Assembly: GCA_963729365.1 (NCBI GenBank)
Contig: CAVSNQ010000012.1
Location: 1-64,000, forward strand
Length of the DNA: 64,000 nucleotides
Direction of reading: 5' to 3'
Source: JASHPR01 sp963729365
GTDB taxonomy: Bacteria > Actinomycetota > Actinomycetes > Streptosporangiales > Streptosporangiaceae
Shown here: piece by piece, positions 1 through 7,626 of the stretch
Position numbering within the stretch: the stretch's first letter is position 1
Layout: every line of letters begins with the position of its first letter
The notes under the pieces: generated by a model
Databases searched by the model: none
The model's input: the letters and a program-made list of their open reading frames with translations, nothing else
Told to the model about the DNA's origin: nothing
Translations under genes and position numbers: made by a program

Positions 1-15
1 ACGGCTGACAGGTAT

Positions 16-60
16 CTACGGATCTGAAGGTTGGGGGGTTCGAGTCCCTCCGAGCGCGCC
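16..60 (+). other. 3' half of a tRNA-Arg(ACG); probable attachment-site remnant
   Basis: From position 16 the sequence reads as an anticodon loop CTACGGA (anticodon ACG at 18-20), a variable loop, a T arm with a five-pair stem (34-38 with 46-50) around the canonical loop TTCGAGT at 39-45, and the 3' acceptor strand near 51-57. The bases just left of the loop (11-15) cannot pair with 23-27, so the 5' half is missing and this is not a functional tRNA. Tyrosine integrases often use tRNA sequence from the anticodon loop to the 3' end as their crossover core, so a lone 3' half in sense orientation is what the distal end of an integrated element leaves. Likeness to actinomycete tRNA-Arg(ACG) is from memory. 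Confidence 0.55.
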
Positions 61-102
61 CGCCAGCCAGCCAATGTCTTCCCAGCACTCTCCAGCCTGT
101 TC

Positions 103-795
103 ATGTCGTCCGCCTCGGTGGACCCTGGCACCCGAGCCGCATACCGTGAGGTCATGTTCTTCGAGCCCCCACCGGGCGGGGAAGAAACGACCGTCGTCGG
201 AATTCCGGAGCCGCCTCCGTGGTCGAACCCGCCCGCGCTGGAAACCGGGGCGGTACTGGCCGTTGAGCAGACGATGGCGCGCAGCGCGAACGTGGTGGTG
301 CGGCTTCCGACAATCCGGGCCTTCCGTCCCGGCTGCATGCTCGACGTGGAGGTCATCACCCGTCAGGGCGGCCTATCCGAGGACGACTGGTGGGATCTGC
401 ACTCCTCCGTGTATGGCGTCTACCTCAAGTCGCGCGGCGTCGGTCAGCTGCCGCACAAGCTGCTGCGTCTGGGCGTGCGCTATTCCGATGGCCGTAAGGC
501 GACGACCATCGAGCAGCGTCGGCAACGAGCGCGAACCTCCGATGAGCCGCCGGTCGGGCCGGTGCTCTCCTGGTTGCCGGGCAGCAGCGGCATGCACGGC
601 CGGGAACTTGGCTTTAGCGGCTTCGGGCTGTGGTTGTGGCCGCTGCCCCCGGCGGAGAGCTTCGAGTTCGCCGTGGAATGGCCGTTCGGTGACATCGGGC
701 TTACCATCACCGAACTGGACGGCGCGGCCATTGTGGCGGCTGCCAGCCGGTCGGCCCCCTATTGGCCCGGGACCGATTACGACAACCAACCATGA
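103..795 (+). CDS. conserved hypothetical protein
   Basis: About 230 residues, soluble, with no signal peptide or membrane segment. I do not recognise the family. The N-terminal part is proline-rich (FFEPPPGG, PEPPPWSNPP) and the C-terminal part is rich in Trp and Phe (GLWLWPLPPAESFEFAVEWPFGD), suggesting a compact beta-rich domain. Several starts are possible: an upstream one would overlap the tRNA fragment, ATG 103 is the first clear of it, and ATG 154 has a GAGG just before it. The gene abuts the GNAT gene downstream (68 bases), so the two may be cotranscribed. Its place next to an apparent attachment site leaves open that it is accessory DNA. Confidence 0.5.
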   Translation: MSSASVDPGTRAAYREVMFFEPPPGGEETTVVGIPEPPPWSNPPALETGAVLAVEQTMARSANVVVRLPTIRAFRPGCMLDVEVITRQGGLSEDDWWDLHSSVYGVYLKSRGVGQLPHKLLRLGVRYSDGRKATTIEQRRQRARTSDEPPVGPVLSWLPGSSGMHGRELGFSGFGLWLWPLPPAESFEFAVEWPFGDIGLTITELDGAAIVAAASRSAPYWPGTDYDNQP

Positions 796-863
796 CCACG
801 CGCTGGCCGCTTTCTGGCCGCACAACGTTGCGAGGGCGAGGATCCAGGGCAAAGGTGCGGTGC

Positions 864-1475
864 ATGACCATCGTGCTGGATGTCGCCGCTGACGAAGACC
901 AGCCAGTGCTCTGTCTCAGGCCATGGCTCCTGGCGGACATGCCGGACCTGCTAGCAGCGACGGCGGATGAATATCCCAACCAAGGTCTCGGGTCGCATCC
1001 TGATCTTTCTTACCTGTTTCAGCAGCGCTGGAGCGGTCCCCGTAACGCCGAGGAAGCCGAGCTGTGGCTATCGGGTCAAGAGCGGGGCTGGGAGCACGGC
1101 GACTGGCTGACCTTTGCTGTGACGGATGCGTCGCAGGACAAGGCGGTCGGTCACGTCGGGCTGTGGAACCGCGATGGAGGCCAGGTCGGTGGTGGCGAGC
1201 AGGGTGAGCTCGGCTACTGGACGGCGGCTGACTCCCGCGGTCGCGGCATCGCGCCGGCCGCCGTACGGGCCGTGACCGGCTGGGCTTTCGACAATTTCGG
1301 CTCCGACGGTCTACCCCGCATCATGCTGGTTCACGATTTGGACAACCCTGCGTCGTGCCGGGTAGCGGCGAAGAGCGGTTATCCGTTTCAGCGGCTTAGC
1401 CCCGCGAACCCACCCCACTGGTTCACCGACGGACACATCCACGTGGCCGAGGCGCCTGCCCGCGGACACCTGTGA
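864..1475 (+). CDS. GNAT family N-acetyltransferase
   Basis: About 203 residues. The central core GHVGLWNRDGG followed by GELGYWTAADSRGRGIAPAAV is the GNAT motif A region; SRGRGIA is the (Q/R)xxGx(G/A) acetyl-CoA pyrophosphate-binding loop. The fold is completed by an NPASCRVAAKSGY segment, the usual Asn-Ala/Ser-x-x-(V/A)-x-x-(K/L)-x-G-(F/Y) motif B. The layout is RimJ/RimL-like, but the substrate cannot be predicted. ATG 864 was chosen because AAAGG lies 8 bases upstream; the open frame continues 5' but would overlap the preceding gene. Confidence 0.85.
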   Translation: MTIVLDVAADEDQPVLCLRPWLLADMPDLLAATADEYPNQGLGSHPDLSYLFQQRWSGPRNAEEAELWLSGQERGWEHGDWLTFAVTDASQDKAVGHVGLWNRDGGQVGGGEQGELGYWTAADSRGRGIAPAAVRAVTGWAFDNFGSDGLPRIMLVHDLDNPASCRVAAKSGYPFQRLSPANPPHWFTDGHIHVAEAPARGHL

Positions 1476-1878
1476 TCTCCCAGCGAGTACAGCAGCGAAG
1501 TACAGCAACGCACCCTCAGACACGGCGCACTCCGCCCGGCCGAACCAACAGCAAAGCCGTGTCTCGTTCGCGACTGACAGAGGGCGAACACCGACGGGTG
1601 CAGCCACCGTTGATCATCGTGAGTTGTGTGGACAAACGAAGAGACGGTGGCCGCAGGTCCGCCGGGTCAGTTTGGGATGCCTGGCCACCTTGGGGGAAAC
1701 CCCCGGTTGAAGAGGGGTGGACACCCCATGTGACGAGGGGTGGACGCCCCCTTCCTGCGGTGCAACCGCGTGCGTAGCGTGGGCTTAGGTTCCTTTCACG
1801 GGACGTCATACCCCGGAATGGGAGCCAGGCAATGACAGGCTGGACCGGGCACGTGGCCACGCTCCCTGCGCAGGCCAC
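1476..1878. other. gene-free interval with hairpin cluster
   Basis: No convincing gene. The only structure seen is the run of three hairpins at 1692-1750, listed separately. Short open frames on both strands lack ribosome-binding sites and look like high-GC chance frames. Confidence 0.5.
1692..1750. repeat. three consecutive short hairpins
   Basis: Three inverted repeats follow one another: GGGGG-AAA-CCCCC at 1692-1704, GGGGTG-GA-CACCCC at 1714-1727, and the near copy GGGGTG-GA-CGCCCC at 1737-1750. The last two are also direct repeats of each other with 9 bases between. They sit between the GNAT gene and the repeat protein. They could act as a compound terminator, a REP-like element or a small structured RNA. 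No T-run follows. Confidence 0.6.
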
Positions 1879-2325
1879 ATGGTACGGGCACAGCAAACGG
1901 CGCTTCGTCCATCCCTGGACAGCGGATATGGAGACGACCTCTTAAAGAAAGCCGACACCGCCATGTACGAGGACGAAGATGACGACCGCTTTGAGGCGGC
2001 GCTAAGACTGGCCGAAGACGATCCAGCTCGGGGCGCCGAGGCCTTGCGGGGCATCGTGGCCGATGACGGGTTCGAGCCCGATACCCGCTTTGAGGCGGCG
2101 GCGCGACTGGCCGAAGTCGACCAGGCTCGGGGCGCCGAGGCTTTGCGCGGCATCGTGGCCGATGACGGGTTCGAGCCCGATACCCGCTTTGAGGCGGCGG
2201 CGCGACTGGCCGAAGTCGACCAGGCCCAGGCCGCCAAGGCCTTGCGCAGCATCGTGGCCGATGACAGGTTCGATCCCGATACCCGCTCCGAAGCAGCGGC
2301 AAGACTGGCTGAAGTCGGCGGTTGA
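1879..2325 (+). CDS. small protein of tandem 33-residue HEAT-like repeats
   Basis: 148 residues, about 110 of them made of a 33-residue unit repeated three times plus a partial fourth (pattern RFEAAxRLAEVDxARGAEALRGIVADDGFEPDT). Two predicted helices per unit with conserved Ala and Leu indicate an alpha-solenoid, as in HEAT or PBS-lyase-like repeats, used for protein binding. The N-terminal stretch LLKKADTAMYE resembles the C-terminal end of GGDEF domains (LLxxADxAMY), so this may be a truncated remnant of a larger protein. An alternative start is ATG 1963, preceded by a purine-rich AAAGAAAG, which would drop that stretch. Confidence 0.55.
   Translation: MVRAQQTALRPSLDSGYGDDLLKKADTAMYEDEDDDRFEAALRLAEDDPARGAEALRGIVADDGFEPDTRFEAAARLAEVDQARGAEALRGIVADDGFEPDTRFEAAARLAEVDQAQAAKALRSIVADDRFDPDTRSEAAARLAEVGG
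1987..2325 (+). repeat. 99-bp tandem repeats
   Basis: Units begin at 1987, 2086 and 2185, exactly 99 bases apart, with a partial unit from 2284. The units from 2086 and 2185 are almost identical at DNA level over long stretches, while the outer ones have diverged. This indicates recent in-frame duplication of a 33-codon module. Confidence 0.85.
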
Positions 2326-2601
2326 CCACCAAGGCCAGCCACACTTCCCGCAGGTAGACACCTTGATCACGCTGCGGCCTGCTCGTCCTCATCGTCCTTT
2401 GGCCTTACCGGCCTCGTCGGGGCGGATCCGGGGTCAGACCAGCCGGTCGTGGGGTCCGCTGGCCAGCCCGCTATCCCGTCTTGTTCTGGTCGCTGCCTGT
2501 CTTACCGGCGAACCGTGGCGGCGAGGCGCCCCAGGGCGGCGTGGGCTGGAGGGCCCCAGGTGGGCTTGCCGCCGGGGCGGCCGTGGACTCCGACGGCCGC
2601 C

Positions 2602-2988
2602 TCACGTCGGCTGCAGCGGCGGCGGCGGCTCAAGTGGGATCGGCGGCGGCTGCGGCTCCCCGAACGCTGCCTCGGCCGCTGACATGGCACCGTAGTCGGT
2701 CGCAAGGTTGGCGTAGATCGAGTAGATCAGCGTGATGAAGATGCCGAGCTTGAGCCACAGCGTGGGCGTCAAGAAGAACAGGCAGCAGACCAGCGGGAAG
2801 TTGATCAGCCAGTAGATTGCGCCCCACATGTGGACCTTGTACTGGGTGTACGGGTTGGTGGACAGGTCTTTGAAGAGCAGGTTCATCCAGCCGTGCCGGA
2901 TGTGCACCGGCGTGTGCGCGGCGTGCAGCCGGGCGACGTCGGCGCGCAGTTGGCGCACCTCAGCGATCAGGGACTCGGTCTCAGTCAT
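2602..2988 (-). CDS. small two-TM membrane protein with N-terminal coiled coil
   Basis: 128 residues. Residues 1-25 (TETESLIAEVRQLRADVARLHAAH) form a short amphipathic helix or coiled coil. A central WMNLLFKDLSTNPYTQYKVHMWGAIYWLINF precedes two hydrophobic segments at about 58-98, and the tail is Pro-rich (PPPIPLEPPPPLQ). The family is not recognised. The neighbouring kinase gene reads on the same strand and ends at 4902-3040, 51 bases upstream, so cotranscription is possible. The 2326-2601 stretch behind it holds no gene I can support. Confidence 0.65.
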   Translation of the reverse strand: MTETESLIAEVRQLRADVARLHAAHTPVHIRHGWMNLLFKDLSTNPYTQYKVHMWGAIYWLINFPLVCCLFFLTPTLWLKLGIFITLIYSIYANLATDYGAMSAAEAAFGEPQPPPIPLEPPPPLQPT

Positions 2989-3039
2989 AACACCAGTATC
3001 AGCGCGCTCGCGCCGATGAGCATGACGTCCGGCGGGTCC

Positions 3040-4866
3040 CTAGCGGTGCTGCGCAGCCACCAGCTTCGTGGCGGCCGTGCACGTCTCCGGCGCGACGACG
3101 CAGACGGCGCCCGACGGGCGGGTCACCGGGGACAACCCCCCGTTCAGCCCGATCAGGGCAACGGCCAGCACGGTCAGCACGCCAGCGACGATCAACCGGA
3201 TCGCGCCGGTCTGCCCGTTGAGCAGCTTCGCAATCCGCGGCAGCACCAGCGGGCGCTCGAGGTTGCCCCGGGTTCGCGCCAGGACAACCAAAGCCATCGC
3301 GAGCACTGCGGGCAACAGGAACAAGTGCAGGAAGAACCAGGCCTGCGCCAGAGACGAGAACGGGTCGCCCGGCCCCTGCACATCGAGCGCCTGGCGGTAG
3401 TCCTCCGGCGTACCGGGGCCAATGGCCGGCAGCAGCACATACACGGTGAAGGCAAGCCCGCCGAAAAAGAGCGCGCTCAGGCCAATCGCCCCGCCGAGGT
3501 CGGCCACCAGGCTGCGCATCGCGCGCCCCGGGAGGCCGCGAGTTCCGTGACCACGGACCCAGATGACGGCAGCCGCCAGCCGGGTGACGACCACAGTCAG
3601 CACGAAACCCCAGATCAGACCGTAGAACGTCTCCAGCGGAGCGACGAAGGCGGCCACTAGGAGGAACAGCAGGATGGGCAGGCTCAGCCAGCCGAACCGA
3701 TATTCCCGCGGCAGCGTGCCACCCGCCCGCGAGTCAGCAGCAGAGTACGGCAGCGGCGGTGGGCGGTAGGAACGTGGCCGCGGTGGCGGAGGAGGCGGTG
3801 GCTGGTATTGCGGCTGGAATGTTCGGGGCGGCGACGGCTCGTAAGGGGGCTGGCTGGTCTGGGGCGGCGTCGGGTAAGGCCCCGGCGGCACAGGCCCGGG
3901 CCTCGCCGCGGGGGGCGCCGTCACCGTGTTCAACGGCCCGTCCCGCGCGACTCGCGGCGGGACGGCTGTCACCGCCGGCTGGGGCTGGTCACTGCCGCTC
4001 GGCACGTGGTATCTGGCCAGTGTCTCCGCCACTGCCCGCGGCAGCCAGTCGTGCAGCAGGCCGATGGGGCCGAGTTCGGCGATGATCTGCCGTGGCGTCG
4101 GCCGCTCGGCGGGATCCTTGGCCAGGCAGCGCTCGACGAGGGGCCGCAATTCGGGTGGCAGGCCGGTGATCGCGGGCTCGGCGTTGACCACCTGATACAG
4201 CAGAGCGAGCATCGCCTCGCCGCGGAACGGGCCCATGCCGGTGGCGGCAAAGGTCAGCACCGAGCCCAGGCTGAACACGTCGCTCGGCGGCCCGGCGTCG
4301 CGGCCGTCGGCCTGCTCCGGGGACATAAAGGCAGGCGAGCCGACGATGAGGCCAGTGCCGGTCAGCGCGCTGGCCTCGACCGCGCGGGAAATCCCGAAGT
4401 CGATGATCCGCGGCCCGTCGTCGGCCAGCAGCACGTTGGACGGCTTCAGGTCGCGGTGCACGACGCCGACCGCGTGGATCGCGTCCAGGCCCTCAGCCAG
4501 GCCAGCGGCCAGCGAGCGTACGACGTCGGGGCGCATCGGGCCGTGGTCGCTCACCGCGTCAGCGAGCGAGGGGCCGGGCACGTAGGCCGTAACCAGCCAT
4601 GGCATGTCGGCGTTGGGGTCGGCGTCTACGACTGGCGCGGTGAACAGCGCGTTGACCCGGCGCGCCGACTCCACCTCGCGCGCGAACCTGACCCGGAACC
4701 CGGATTGGCTGGCCAGCAATTCGGGGCGGATGACCTTAACGGCCACCGGCCGGCCACCGGGCGACCGGCCGAGGAACACTTGGCCCATGCCACCGCTGCC
4801 GAGACGCTCAAGCAGCTCGTATCGTCCAGCCCGGCGCGGATCGCCGGGCTTAAGCGCCTCTGCCAC
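3040..4866 (-). CDS. membrane-anchored eukaryotic-type Ser/Thr protein kinase
   Basis: About 608 residues from GTG 4866 (an ATG at 4902 adds 12). All Hanks motifs are present, numbered from the longer start: glycine loop GSGGMG (35-40), VAVK lysine 56, helix-C Glu near 76, HRDLKPSN (149-156), DFG (168-170) and SPEQ (194-197), so it should be active. The kinase domain ends near 285. A Pro/Gln-rich linker (about 310-395) follows, then a C-terminal region with five or so hydrophobic segments. PknB-type kinases normally have one TM and PASTA repeats; here the sensor is a polytopic membrane domain. It is divergently placed from the next gene, leaving a 220-base promoter region. Confidence 0.92.
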   Translation of the reverse strand: MAEALKPGDPRRAGRYELLERLGSGGMGQVFLGRSPGGRPVAVKVIRPELLASQSGFRVRFAREVESARRVNALFTAPVVDADPNADMPWLVTAYVPGPSLADAVSDHGPMRPDVVRSLAAGLAEGLDAIHAVGVVHRDLKPSNVLLADDGPRIIDFGISRAVEASALTGTGLIVGSPAFMSPEQADGRDAGPPSDVFSLGSVLTFAATGMGPFRGEAMLALLYQVVNAEPAITGLPPELRPLVERCLAKDPAERPTPRQIIAELGPIGLLHDWLPRAVAETLARYHVPSGSDQPQPAVTAVPPRVARDGPLNTVTAPPAARPGPVPPGPYPTPPQTSQPPYEPSPPRTFQPQYQPPPPPPPRPRSYRPPPLPYSAADSRAGGTLPREYRFGWLSLPILLFLLVAAFVAPLETFYGLIWGFVLTVVVTRLAAAVIWVRGHGTRGLPGRAMRSLVADLGGAIGLSALFFGGLAFTVYVLLPAIGPGTPEDYRQALDVQGPGDPFSSLAQAWFFLHLFLLPAVLAMALVVLARTRGNLERPLVLPRIAKLLNGQTGAIRLIVAGVLTVLAVALIGLNGGLSPVTRPSGAVCVVAPETCTAATKLVAAQHR

Positions 4867-5087
4867 GCGACCCCACCCAGATAGCCAGCGATCCCGCCCC
4901 AAACCCCATGTTTATGTTAGAGCGACCGTTGCTCCGGCACACCGAATTGACGTAGCCACTACCAGCCGCGGCGCTGTTCTAACGTCCGACAAAGCTCCCC
5001 AAGCACCCACAAAGTCGCCCAGTCATCGGGCAACGTCCGCATTGCGTAGTGATTTCTCGCTGGCCAGTCGAACTTATAGTAAAAAGC

Positions 5088-6140
5088 ATGTCGGATCAGG
5101 ATCAGGCGCCACTTGGGCAGGGGCCAACGCCGCAGGGCGGTCCGGCGCCCGGGCACCTTCCGGAACTCCGGTGGCCGGTCGAGCTTTTGTACTGGGACAC
5201 TCCCGGGGTCACGTACCAGCAGAACCGAAGCGCGCTGATTACCAACTCCCCCCTCGCCGCCGGGTTGTTTTACGGAGCACGGGCCGCCGGCAACTCAGCG
5301 GCGCGCAGCCGGGCCAGGCAACTCGCCCGGCCGCAGTGGCTGGTAGCGGGCAGCGGTGAGGCGGTCCTTGATGAACGCGGCCTGGCGCTGAACGGTAACT
5401 GGGGCGGGACCTGGGCCTCGATGAGAGTGGAGTACTCCGAGGTTGTCTCCTGGGACCGAGAGCAGGATGCCCTGCGGATCGTGCCCGTCAATTACTACCC
5501 GCTCCTGCTCCGCACGTCCGACATCGACGGCCTCGCTGGCTGGTACGCCCACCTGTCGCACGGCAGGCTCTGGCAGCAGCTCGGCGTGGAGGCGTGGCAG
5601 CCGGCCCCGCAGGTGCCGATAAGTGCCTGGGAGCAGCGTGATGGCCGGTTCACCTGTGCGGTTCCCGCCGGGTGGGAGCCGCTTACGGACCGTACCTACC
5701 TGGCCAATGCGGCGAAGGACGCCGCCAACAATCAGCAGCGGCTGCTTTTCATGCTCCGTCGCAACCCGTCAGAGTGCCAGGCGACCGTCGACTTCAACGA
5801 GGTCGTCAATCGCGAGATGGTCAGGTTCCTGTCGGCCGACCCAGCGCACCTCGAACAGGACGCCCTGCGTTTCGCCGGAGTAAAGGCCGAGCGCGCCAAC
5901 GGTGTTGTCGTCAACCGGCCGCGCGTTATCGTCATGGGCGGCGAGCGTGCGACGATGATCGACACCACTATGAACCTTCCGCATGTGCACGTCCGGATTC
6001 GCGAGCTGTATGTCGGGCGGCAGGGCCGCTGGTTCATGGTCGGGTTCGCCGTCGCCCATGCCGGCGACCCGCAGCCGTTCTTTGACCGTTTCTCGCCGGA
6101 GTTCCAGACGATGATCGCCACCTGGCAGTGGCGGTTTTAG
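5088..6140 (+). CDS. conserved hypothetical actinobacterial protein (LpqN/PsbP-like C-terminal domain possible)
   Basis: About 350 residues, soluble, no signal. The N-terminal half has a domain with LALNGNWGGTWASMRVEYSEV, reminiscent of a PH-like fold. The C-terminal half (FTCAVPAGWEPLTDRTYL to FQTMIATWQWRF) begins like the 'Val-Pro-x-Gly-Trp' strand of secreted LpqN/PsbP-type domains and ends with the 'FxxMIxTW' helix common in that group, but here without a signal peptide. Function unknown. It is divergent from the Ser/Thr kinase, so it may be part of the kinase's pathway; that is inference from position only. ATG 5088 is the first start after the promoter region. Confidence 0.6.
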   Translation: MSDQDQAPLGQGPTPQGGPAPGHLPELRWPVELLYWDTPGVTYQQNRSALITNSPLAAGLFYGARAAGNSAARSRARQLARPQWLVAGSGEAVLDERGLALNGNWGGTWASMRVEYSEVVSWDREQDALRIVPVNYYPLLLRTSDIDGLAGWYAHLSHGRLWQQLGVEAWQPAPQVPISAWEQRDGRFTCAVPAGWEPLTDRTYLANAAKDAANNQQRLLFMLRRNPSECQATVDFNEVVNREMVRFLSADPAHLEQDALRFAGVKAERANGVVVNRPRVIVMGGERATMIDTTMNLPHVHVRIRELYVGRQGRWFMVGFAVAHAGDPQPFFDRFSPEFQTMIATWQWRF

Positions 6141-6336
6141 CCGGCCACGGACCCGACTCCCGTCCCGCCCAGCCTGAAGTAGCAGCACAGCACGCCCAGG
6201 ACGGCTTGCCGGGCGGACGCTCGCTGACCTGATCGGCGGGCCGGAACCCGGCGTGCTCGCGGGCCGGAACGCGAGTATCGCGTGCCAATCCGGAGGTCCG
6301 TTCGTTTCAGGCCGGGACTACCAATATTGTCCCTGT

Positions 6337-7626
6337 GTGAGCTTCACAAGGACATGGCCGCGGTCGGCGGCATGCAGATCGCTCTCCGTCAGGGCTGGAC
6401 TGTGCGCGGCCGCCGCGGTCGCCGCCGCGGTCTTCACGAGCAGTTGCTCGTCGGGTCCCTCGGATCAGCGCTCCTCAACAGAGTCATCAACGGCGGCCCA
6501 TCTGCCGTCAACCCCCGCCGGGTCGGCGTCCACCGCGGTGGTCAAGCACTGGGGGACGTTCTTCGGGGCCGAGAAAGGCGTGAACTACGACACGGAAACG
6601 GCGCCGACCGCCGTGACCCTGCCCGGCCCCGTCGCCGAGATCGCCACCTCGAACTCGACCGAGTACGCGCTCCTGACCAACGGCCGGCTCTACGCCTGGG
6701 GCCTGGGCACACAGGGCGAGCTCGGTGACGGCAAGAGGCTGAACAACTTCACCAGGCCGGTGCGGGTGCGCTTCCCGAAGGGCGTGAAGATCGCGTCGAT
6801 ACCGATCGACGTCATGCCGTACGACACCGCGCTGGCCGTCGATACCAGAGGACACGCCTGGGGCTGGGGCCATAACGGCGGCGGCGAACTCTGCCTGCGA
6901 AACAGGAGAACCTACTTCACGCCGGTCAGGCTCCCGTTCTCCCATGTGACCACCCTGGCCGGAGCGAGCAATCACGCGCTCTACGACGCTGACGGCACCG
7001 TCTACGCGTGCGGGCAGAACCTGCAGGGCTCCCTGGGCGACGGCAGCATGCGCAACAGCACCACCCCGGTCAAGATGGTCGGGCTCGGCAGCTCGCCGGT
7101 TACCGAACTGGTGGCCTCGTTCGCCAACGCAGGCGCACTGCTGTCCAACGGGGAGTACTTCGACTGGGGGTACGACGCCAACGGCCAGCTGGGCGCCGGG
7201 CGTCTCGGCAAGCCATCCGACGTTCCGGTCCGGGTGGATCTCCCCGATCCGGTGACTCAGGTCGCCCAGGGCGGGTCCATCTGGAACAACGGGCAGACGC
7301 TCGTGATCCTCTCGGATGGCTCGATGTGGTCCTGGGGCGACGACTCGTCCTACCAGCTGGGCAACGAAAGGACCGGCATGGAGCCGTCGCCGGTGCGGTT
7401 CTACGCCCCCACCGGAGTTACCTACCAGAGCCTGGCCACCGGCTCGGCCACGTCGTATGCCGTGACGACGACCGGGCTGGTCTACTCGTGGGGCACCAGC
7501 TTCGTCGGACAGGTCGGTAACGGGAAGAGGATCACGGCCAAGACGCCCGTCCTGATCGCCTCCGGGGCCGCCGCGGTCTCCGCGACCGCGAACAACGTGC
7601 TCATCTACGTCCCGAGGAGCCTGTGA
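6337..7626 (+). CDS. exported RCC1-repeat beta-propeller protein, lipoprotein candidate
   Basis: About 429 residues. The proposed GTG 6337 start gives an export signal with a hydrophobic AAAAVAAAVF segment and a weak lipobox TSSC. The rest is RCC1 repeats: recurrent Y-A-W-G-x(2-4)-G-x-LG-(D/A)-G blades (LYAWGLGTQGELGDG, VYACGQNLQGSLGDG, YFDWGYDANGQLGAG, MWSWGDDSSYQLGNE, VYSWGTSFVGQVGNG), expected to close as a seven-blade propeller. Bacterial RCC1 proteins are surface or extracellular binding proteins of mostly unknown ligand. The gene overlaps the convergent VOC-methyltransferase gene by 26 bases at the 3' end. Confidence 0.85.
   Translation: MSFTRTWPRSAACRSLSVRAGLCAAAAVAAAVFTSSCSSGPSDQRSSTESSTAAHLPSTPAGSASTAVVKHWGTFFGAEKGVNYDTETAPTAVTLPGPVAEIATSNSTEYALLTNGRLYAWGLGTQGELGDGKRLNNFTRPVRVRFPKGVKIASIPIDVMPYDTALAVDTRGHAWGWGHNGGGELCLRNRRTYFTPVRLPFSHVTTLAGASNHALYDADGTVYACGQNLQGSLGDGSMRNSTTPVKMVGLGSSPVTELVASFANAGALLSNGEYFDWGYDANGQLGAGRLGKPSDVPVRVDLPDPVTQVAQGGSIWNNGQTLVILSDGSMWSWGDDSSYQLGNERTGMEPSPVRFYAPTGVTYQSLATGSATSYAVTTTGLVYSWGTSFVGQVGNGKRITAKTPVLIASGAAAVSATANNVLIYVPRSL

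Noticed and set aside
16..60. Functional tRNA-Arg gene
   Set aside because: The 5' strand of the anticodon stem cannot pair with the 3' strand at any position, so no cloverleaf forms.
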